Assembly: GCA_900764695.1 (NCBI GenBank)
Contig: CAAFOY010000082.1
Coordinates: forward strand, 1 to 13,035
Source of the DNA: Lachnospiraceae bacterium
GTDB taxonomy: Bacteria; Bacillota_A; Clostridia; Lachnospirales; Lachnospiraceae
DNA: 13,035 nt
Reading direction: 5' to 3'
Of the stretch, positions 7,921 to 13,035 are shown one piece after another. A program made the translations under genes and the position numbers. Every line of letters starts with the position of its first letter. Within the stretch, counting starts at the first letter, position 1. The notes below the pieces were generated by a model. The model searched no databases. It saw only the letters and a program-made list of their open reading frames with translations, and was not told where the DNA came from.

Positions 7921-7989
7921 TTATACATCTTCGCCATAGCTGCAAATTCCATGCACGTGTAATCTGCAGTTATGGCTACTTATGTATAA
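7921..7989. repeat. 69-bp imperfect palindrome just past the stop of the PQQ-propeller gene
   Basis: The inner arms 7933-7948 (starting GCCATAGCTGCA) and 7961-7976 pair over 16 positions with one G-T and one A-C pair, around a 12-nt loop containing CACGTG. Outside them TTATACAT (7921-7928) pairs with ATGTATAA (7982-7989) across a 4/5-nt internal loop. It begins 2 nt after the stop codon at 7991. No T-run follows on the minus strand, so it is not a standard terminator. It may protect the mRNA 3' end, pause transcription or be a remnant of a small palindromic element. Confidence 0.8.
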
Positions 7990-7990
7990 T

Positions 7991-10900
7991 TTAACGTTTT
8001 ATAGATTTTACGGCTGAATATTTTCCGTATATCTTCTTTTTGTCTACTGTTCTGAAACCTCTGATTTTGTAATAATACTTTTTGTTTCTTTTTACTTTTC
8101 TGTCTATATATGTTGTCTTCTTATTCGAAGTTATTGTTTTTATTATTTTGAATTTTTTACTCTTTCCTTCTTTTCTGTAGACAACATATCCACTAAAGTT
8201 TTTATTTCTGTTCCATTTTATTTTTAAGTATTTTTTGCCCTGTTTTTTTACCTTAAGTCCGTTTGCTTTTTCAAGTTCTGATTTTGTCTGTACAATGGAT
8301 TCATTTCCTAAAATTACCCCATCTGCCTTATTTGAAATTCTGATAAAAGGAATAATTTTATATTGATATGTACTACCAACTATTGCCTGTGTATCTTCGT
8401 ATCCTGTTTCTTTAAAGTTTGCAATTTCCTTATATTCTCCGGTCTTATCATCCAACTTATAAAGCAGGTATCCGTCTGCATAACTTAAGTTATTCCAACT
8501 TAAATTTATTTTCTGGAATCCTTTATTGTTTCCGGTAAATCCAAGTGAATTTGAATCCAAATATTCTTTTGCAATTCTTCTGAATACATTTTCAGCATCA
8601 ATTAACTTTTGGTAGTTAGTTACAAATTTTTCAAGTGAACTATCAAGCTGGTCATATGCATTTCTTGCATCAATTATTGCCTGCTTTGAATCAAGAGTTA
8701 TAACATCACCTATACCGTTTATTTTATTTACGACATCTGCCGCTTTTTCTTCACCTTCTTTGTCTGTAACGGTAATGTTTACAGTGTCTATTAATGGATC
8801 AAATTTGCCGTAAGTAGAAAGTTCATCATTATAAAGTACATAATTAAATGAAACTTCCACATCAGACATCACTGACTTCAGTGCTCTATCATCAACAGTT
8901 ACATATTTAGTAACATTTCTTGTTTTTCCATTTGAATAAAAAGCTGTAACTTCCATTCCGCTAGGGTCAAATTTTTCGCCTGCTTTATATTCAAGTTTAT
9001 CCGGCTGTTTTGTTACCTGTATTTTTGTTATTTTGCTTCCAAGTGCCATCATGTATGCTGAGTCGTTTTTAAAATACATTGTTCCATAATCATCCGAAAT
9101 CAAACTGCAGATTGCATAATTTGCCTGAGCACCTTTTGGTGAAAACAAAACGTTATAATCATTTTCATCCTCGTACTCACTATCTCTTGTAATTATTGCT
9201 TTGGTCTGTCCCGGTTTATCTTTAAGTACTCTTATTTTTCCCGGCTCATAATTATCTATAAAGTATACATATGTATATCCGTCTTCTGACTCATATCCTG
9301 TCGTTGCAAGACCACTTGTCTGAGGATAGCCTCTTGTGCTTAAGTTATATGCAACACTCATATCATCCAGATTTACAACTGCAATATGATGTCCTGAATT
9401 AACTCCGAACTGTTCTTTTCCTTTAACTCCAACATAAGCCCTTTTATTGCAAATAACAGGAGTTGAAGTGCTTGAACTTCCCATATCAAGTTTTTTCACT
9501 TCTTCAATTGTTCCATCTGAATCAATTTTTGCTGAACAGAAATCTCCACCTTTTGATGTGAAATAAAATCTTTCTGTTTCTTTATCAAAACTAACACTAC
9601 ACCTAATATCGCCTCTTACATCATCATATCTTGATATAAGATTGCCTGTTAACGAATCAAGAACTATCAATGAACCTTTACCTTCTTCATCCGCTTTCGC
9701 TCCATCATCTGTTCCTACTACAAGATATTTGTCACATACATAACTTCCTGCCCAGTAAAATCCACCTTTTGATGTATATGTCCAGCTCGCTGTCTTTTTT
9801 TCTGTTTTGTCATTTACATCTTCATCTGTAACTGACAAACAAACATAATTTGCATTTCCTGTCTCACCATTCCAAAATCCTGTATAAATATATCCGTTGT
9901 GATAGGTAATCGGTGAATTTGGCTGACCATATAATGGGTCTTCATAAACCCATAAGGATTCTAATGTATCTGCATTAAATGCCTGTATTGCTCCACTTGC
10001 AAGTGCAACAAATATCATTCCGTCTGCATATGTTGGAGGTGTAATATTAAAAGCTGAGGTTCTTATCATGTTTCCACTTTTAATTACTTTTCCTGTCATG
10101 GTATCTACCTTTACAATCGATGTCGCTGTAGTATATACCAAATCATCTCCAACAAGAATCGGCGAACTTGGTGCCCCGCTTCCAAATCCCGTACCAACTT
10201 TTTCTGCCCAATAAAGCATAGAATTTGTATAGTCAGTAGGTGTTAATGCTTTTGTCACACCATTATTTTCATCATTGCCTCTGAAATTACTCCATATAGA
10301 AGTAATTCCTTTATTTATTGCATTATTAACATCAGCTTCTTTTAGTGTTGCATCTATATTAGTATTTGCTCCTGCAACAAAGCTTCCACTTACAGATTTA
10401 TATCCGTATTTAGTAACGACATAAGTATATTTTTCACCTTCAAGCAAATTTTCTGCCGTAAACTGCGTATCAACAATATTTTTACTTGCTATAATTTCTC
10501 CATCACTATTTTTTATCTGAATAATACTTCCGTTCGTTAATTTAAAATCTGTATTAGCAAGATTTGTTTTTGCAATTTTAATTATGTAAGTCGAATAACT
10601 GCACTCATCTTTTTTAGCACTAATCTTTATTCCATCTATTTCTGTGCTAATATCAATCTTACTGTTTCCATCAACAGGTTCGTCATTTACATATATGTTG
10701 TAATTTTCATCATATGGAACTATCTGTGTTTCTATCTTTTCCAAATTTTTCGGAATGCTTATTTCATATTCGTAAGTATCCCTGTTGAATTCAGGTTGTA
10801 TGGAAATATTTCTGCCTGTTTTTTTATTTGCAAATGTAATACCTTTTAATGTTGTCTGTCTTTTTACATTGAATGTGTATTTTTCTACAACTTTGTTATA

Positions 10901-12256
10901 AGTTGCTGTTAATACAAATTTATTATCAACAGTTCCTTTTTCAATGATTTTTCCCAGTTTCTTTCCCAGTTCATCATTTCCACTGATAGTTATTTCTTTG
11001 CTTTCACCATTTGTATCCGTATAGTTAGCTTTAATTTCTGTTCCATCAGGTACACTTTCTTCTAATCCCACCTTTACGCATACTGAATCTTCATAATCGG
11101 GAACCGTAATTGTATATTCTTTTGTATTTGCATCAAATGGTGCATCAAACTTATAAGATTTCGAATTATCTGAAATGCCATTACTTATTTCAATGTTTTT
11201 TATTAATCTGCCGTCATATTCTCCGGGATGATTTTCTGTTGTTTCTTCTGATACATTTTCTCCGGAAACATTGATTACTGCAATTGGTGGTGCAACGCAT
11301 GCATTTCCTGAACTCAATTTATAATTTTCATAAGTTGATGTTGATGAAACATAATAAGTTCCGGGTTTGTCAAATGTTAATGTTATCTGCCCATTATCGT
11401 CAGTTTCCTGACTTAATTCTTTCCAATTATCATTGTTATAATCCGACACCGCCTGCAAAGCATTACAGTACACTACTTTTTCACCGGGCATCGCTTCACC
11501 TACGAAAGATGAATTACCATCATTTGCTGCATTTGTTGCAGTTCCCCTCATTGTCAAAGTTATGTTTTCATTTGTATGTATGTCAAAAATTCCGGGATTT
11601 GTACACTTTGTGCTTTCACTTGTAAAAAATGAAAATGCACCCGTGTGATAGAAATCCCAATCAGAAAACATTGCCACATCGATTTCCATTCCATCTTCAA
11701 GTAAAATATAGTCAGATGTTGACCCCCATCCTGCTGCCTGAAGTGGATATTCGTGATCAACATAATACATTAAGTTTTCATCATGTCCCCAAAATCTTGT
11801 CATATATAAACTTGTTGCAGAACCGGAAATACTCATTGCATCCTGTAATCTGTCATTTACTACAAATTTTTCTCCTTTTCTAAGATAATACTTTTCGAGC
11901 ATCTTAATGAAAAGATGAAGTAATGTCGGTCTTTCTACAATTTTGTCACTATTGTATCTTCCACCTTCTTCAAATGAATCTGCTTCATATCTGTAGTAAT
12001 CCTCCATACCATATTCAGCTAAGTCAAAATAACTTATAGTCACAGGAATATGGCACAAAACAGTTTCATTATCATCATTTCCCGTTACAAATTTTCCATC
12101 TTCACTCAATGTAAAATAAACTGTAACAGTACCTTTTTCTTCTGTTTCTCCATATACAGTAATTAGACTTCCACAATTTGCAAAACATGTGGTTATTACA
12201 ATTATTAAACTTAAAATCCATCCATAAATTCTTTTTTTCATTTCGTTCTCACTCAT
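7991..12256 (-). CDS. Giant secreted surface protein: DUF4430-like, cadherin-like, PQQ-type beta-propeller, Ig-like and Fn3-like domains
   Basis: A 1421-aa exported protein. The N-terminus has a basic stretch and hydrophobic core (about 7-28), with probable cleavage near VYG (36). The second Met (12241) would give a cleaner signal peptide; neither start has a strong ribosome site. Approximate modules: DUF4430-like region (43-213, with LMYYVDHEYP), Ig-like (265-330), two cadherin-like beta-sandwich domains (350-462, 464-566), PEGA-like (567-641), and a PQQ-type beta-propeller (646-1075) opening with the typical WSNFRGN and carrying repeated blade phrases such as VVNLDDMSVAYN and DTMTGKVI. After these come a bacterial Ig-like domain (1076-1166), a short helical module (1168-1233) and two Fn3-like domains (1238-1331, 1332-1421), the last very Lys-rich. 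There is no LPXTG, SLH or terminal membrane segment. A scaffold or ligand-binding surface role is more likely than enzymatic quinoprotein activity, which is not demonstrated. It follows the transglutaminase-like gene by 69 nt, probably in one operon. Confidence 0.9.
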   Translation of the reverse strand: MSENEMKKRIYGWILSLIIVITTCFANCGSLITVYGETEEKGTVTVYFTLSEDGKFVTGNDDNETVLCHIPVTISYFDLAEYGMEDYYRYEADSFEEGGRYNSDKIVERPTLLHLFIKMLEKYYLRKGEKFVVNDRLQDAMSISGSATSLYMTRFWGHDENLMYYVDHEYPLQAAGWGSTSDYILLEDGMEIDVAMFSDWDFYHTGAFSFFTSESTKCTNPGIFDIHTNENITLTMRGTATNAANDGNSSFVGEAMPGEKVVYCNALQAVSDYNNDNWKELSQETDDNGQITLTFDKPGTYYVSSTSTYENYKLSSGNACVAPPIAVINVSGENVSEETTENHPGEYDGRLIKNIEISNGISDNSKSYKFDAPFDANTKEYTITVPDYEDSVCVKVGLEESVPDGTEIKANYTDTNGESKEITISGNDELGKKLGKIIEKGTVDNKFVLTATYNKVVEKYTFNVKRQTTLKGITFANKKTGRNISIQPEFNRDTYEYEISIPKNLEKIETQIVPYDENYNIYVNDEPVDGNSKIDISTEIDGIKISAKKDECSYSTYIIKIAKTNLANTDFKLTNGSIIQIKNSDGEIIASKNIVDTQFTAENLLEGEKYTYVVTKYGYKSVSGSFVAGANTNIDATLKEADVNNAINKGITSIWSNFRGNDENNGVTKALTPTDYTNSMLYWAEKVGTGFGSGAPSSPILVGDDLVYTTATSIVKVDTMTGKVIKSGNMIRTSAFNITPPTYADGMIFVALASGAIQAFNADTLESLWVYEDPLYGQPNSPITYHNGYIYTGFWNGETGNANYVCLSVTDEDVNDKTEKKTASWTYTSKGGFYWAGSYVCDKYLVVGTDDGAKADEEGKGSLIVLDSLTGNLISRYDDVRGDIRCSVSFDKETERFYFTSKGGDFCSAKIDSDGTIEEVKKLDMGSSSTSTPVICNKRAYVGVKGKEQFGVNSGHHIAVVNLDDMSVAYNLSTRGYPQTSGLATTGYESEDGYTYVYFIDNYEPGKIRVLKDKPGQTKAIITRDSEYEDENDYNVLFSPKGAQANYAICSLISDDYGTMYFKNDSAYMMALGSKITKIQVTKQPDKLEYKAGEKFDPSGMEVTAFYSNGKTRNVTKYVTVDDRALKSVMSDVEVSFNYVLYNDELSTYGKFDPLIDTVNITVTDKEGEEKAADVVNKINGIGDVITLDSKQAIIDARNAYDQLDSSLEKFVTNYQKLIDAENVFRRIAKEYLDSNSLGFTGNNKGFQKINLSWNNLSYADGYLLYKLDDKTGEYKEIANFKETGYEDTQAIVGSTYQYKIIPFIRISNKADGVILGNESIVQTKSELEKANGLKVKKQGKKYLKIKWNRNKNFSGYVVYRKEGKSKKFKIIKTITSNKKTTYIDRKVKRNKKYYYKIRGFRTVDKKKIYGKYSAVKSIKR

Positions 12257-12325
12257 TTTACTTTATATGTTTTTTCATAAACTATTTGCTACTATCTTAT
12301 ATTTCTCTTATTTTGCATTTAAACA
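12257..12325 (-). other. 69-nt gap inside a probable operon
   Basis: Between the stop of the transglutaminase-like gene and the start of the PQQ-propeller gene I see no inverted repeat with a T-run and no good promoter. A TATAAG on the minus strand lacks a partner at the right distance. The short gap and common strand favour cotranscription. Confidence 0.5.
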
Positions 12326-13035
12326 TTATTTAAGGCTTCCATATTTATAAACAAATTTCCATTTGAATTTCTGCCATTTGCTAAGTTTCAAGAAAATATC
12401 TTTTCTAACATTTTCACAGTAATATTTCATTTGATTTACCTGCTCCTTAGTACAAGTCTTATTGCTATATCTTGCCTTTTGATATAATGTCATCATTTCC
12501 AAATATCCTGCTTCACACTCACTCTCATAAGTCTTTAGAAATTCTTCATATTTTTCTAAATTCCTAAATCTATTAGTTTTATCAATGATAAAGTATGCAT
12601 TCATAAGATATGAAAATAAATTCATTATTGCCTTATTCGCATTGGCATTGTTGTTATCCTGTTTTATATTTTTTCTGATAAAATATAATCTTATTTCATA
12701 GATAACAGCCGCAATAATTACAATTGCTAATAAACTGCAAATAATCCATATCAGGTAATTTAATTCAGATTCATTTTTATCATTATCATCCTTTTTTTCT
12801 TTTTCAGGTTCTTCACCATTATAATTATCTCTGTCTATTTCCTGACTAATCTGCCTGTTATCATTTGTTTCATTCTCCAAGCCCGATGTAAAGCTGTCAT
12901 TCGTTCCCATCAAATCCATATATGATTTAATAGTTTCAAATGGAATCCATCCAACACCATCCTGATAATATTCTGCCCAACAATGAAAATTATTCTTAGG
13001 TATGTTAATAGTGCTGTTATCATCAGCATCTTTCA
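12326..13035 (-). CDS. Membrane-bound transglutaminase-like protein (TgpA-like), C-terminal part only
   Basis: The reading frame is open to the right edge, so the start lies outside the window; 235 residues are visible. The Met codon at 12919 is internal, because coding sequence continues upstream of it. At visible residues 14-34 is the end of a transglutaminase-like core: NFHCWAEYYQ holds the catalytic His (17), and GVGWIPFET follows, with Glu where many members have the catalytic Asp. The catalytic Cys lies beyond the edge. An acidic, Asn/Asp/Lys-rich linker (about 45-91) leads to one strong membrane segment (92-118, YLIWIICSLLAIVII). A cytoplasmic helical tail follows, with MMTLYQKARYS, resembling the DUF4129 tail of TgpA-type proteins. 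This topology puts the catalytic domain outside the cell. Such proteins may act as peptidases or cross-linking enzymes; the reaction here is unknown. It is probably cotranscribed with the next gene. Confidence 0.82.
   Translation of the reverse strand, partial: KDADDNSTINIPKNNFHCWAEYYQDGVGWIPFETIKSYMDLMGTNDSFTSGLENETNDNRQISQEIDRDNYNGEEPEKEKKDDNDKNESELNYLIWIICSLLAIVIIAAVIYEIRLYFIRKNIKQDNNNANANKAIMNLFSYLMNAYFIIDKTNRFRNLEKYEEFLKTYESECEAGYLEMMTLYQKARYSNKTCTKEQVNQMKYYCENVRKDIFLKLSKWQKFKWKFVYKYGSLK

Larger units (their letters stand above)
7364..7990. other. 627-nt gene-free region with tandem repeats and palindromes
   Basis: This gap separates the two giant surface genes and has no supported gene. 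From right to left it holds a 69-bp imperfect palindrome (7921-7989), about 170 nt with only weak structure (7750-7920), two near-identical tandem repeat copies (7474-7749) and a decayed third copy (about 7423-7473) running into the leader of the 1809-aa gene. Minor structure in the middle is a small hairpin (7757-7762 with 7765-7770) and an imperfect pair (7780-7790 with 7828-7837). I found no -35/-10 pair with good spacing for the downstream gene; each repeat copy does carry a TATAAT on the minus strand. No tRNA or known riboswitch was recognised. Confidence 0.7.

Noticed and set aside
11284..11883. Plus-strand open frames opposite the PQQ-propeller gene, and similar ones at 2691-2900, 3658-3855, 4407-4700, 5331-5525, 6308-6526 and 6832-7065.
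   Set aside because: They are antisense shadows of long genes with clear domain content; none has a recognisable product or a ribosome site I could support.
12170..12200. Lipoprotein signal in the PQQ-propeller protein (Cys in TTCFANCGS).
   Set aside because: Residues before each Cys do not fit the lipobox (small residue at -1, Leu-like at -3), so an ordinary signal peptide is more likely.
1934..12256. Sortase-type LPXTG or SLH anchoring in the two giant proteins.
   Set aside because: No LPXTG-like motif, C-terminal hydrophobic segment or SLH repeat is visible; both end in Lys-rich Fn3-like domains.
12326..12919. A complete 197-aa gene starting at the Met codon at 12919.
   Set aside because: The frame continues to the window edge and encodes recognisable transglutaminase-like sequence (HCWAEYY..GWIPF) upstream, so this Met is internal.

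Overview
This AT-rich window has every convincing gene on the minus strand. Codon and base usage, Gram-positive signal peptides, the promoter style and the surface-protein modules (GLUG repeats, DUF4430-like domains, Lys-rich terminal Fn3-like domains, a TgpA-like transglutaminase) point to an anaerobic Clostridia, most likely Lachnospiraceae. That assignment is inferred from family knowledge, not from a database match.

Layout in the direction of transcription (right to left): (1) 13035-12326, the C-terminal part of a membrane transglutaminase-like protein, cut by the window edge. (2) 12256-7991, a 1421-aa secreted multidomain protein with a DUF4430-like region, two cadherin-like beta-sandwiches, a PEGA-like domain, a PQQ-type beta-propeller, a bacterial Ig-like domain, a helical module and two terminal Fn3-like domains. 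It starts 69 nt after gene 1 with no visible terminator, so the two are probably one operon. (3) 7990-7364, a 627-nt gene-free region holding a 69-bp imperfect palindrome and a 138-bp tandem repeat built around a palindrome: two nearly identical copies and one decayed copy. (4) 7363-1934, a 1809-aa secreted protein with a GLUG beta-solenoid, a DUF4430-like domain, a Thr-rich linker and a Lys-rich Fn3-like tail. (5) 1823-222, a beta-CASP metallo-beta-lactamase-fold ribonuclease-type protein with its own near-consensus promoter (TTGACC, 17 bp, TATAAT) and a strong bidirectional terminator (144-190). (6) 221-1, no gene, but a candidate promoter firing leftward out of the window.

The two giant proteins share three module types (DUF4430-like, PEGA-like, Lys-rich Fn3-like tail) and have no LPXTG or SLH anchor. 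Together with the transglutaminase-like membrane protein they look like an uncharacterised cell-surface locus. A plausible but unproven reading is that they are wall- or envelope-bound structural, adhesive or ligand-binding proteins whose Lys-rich tails provide charge-based anchoring or cross-linking sites. The beta-CASP gene is probably an unrelated housekeeping RNA-processing gene.
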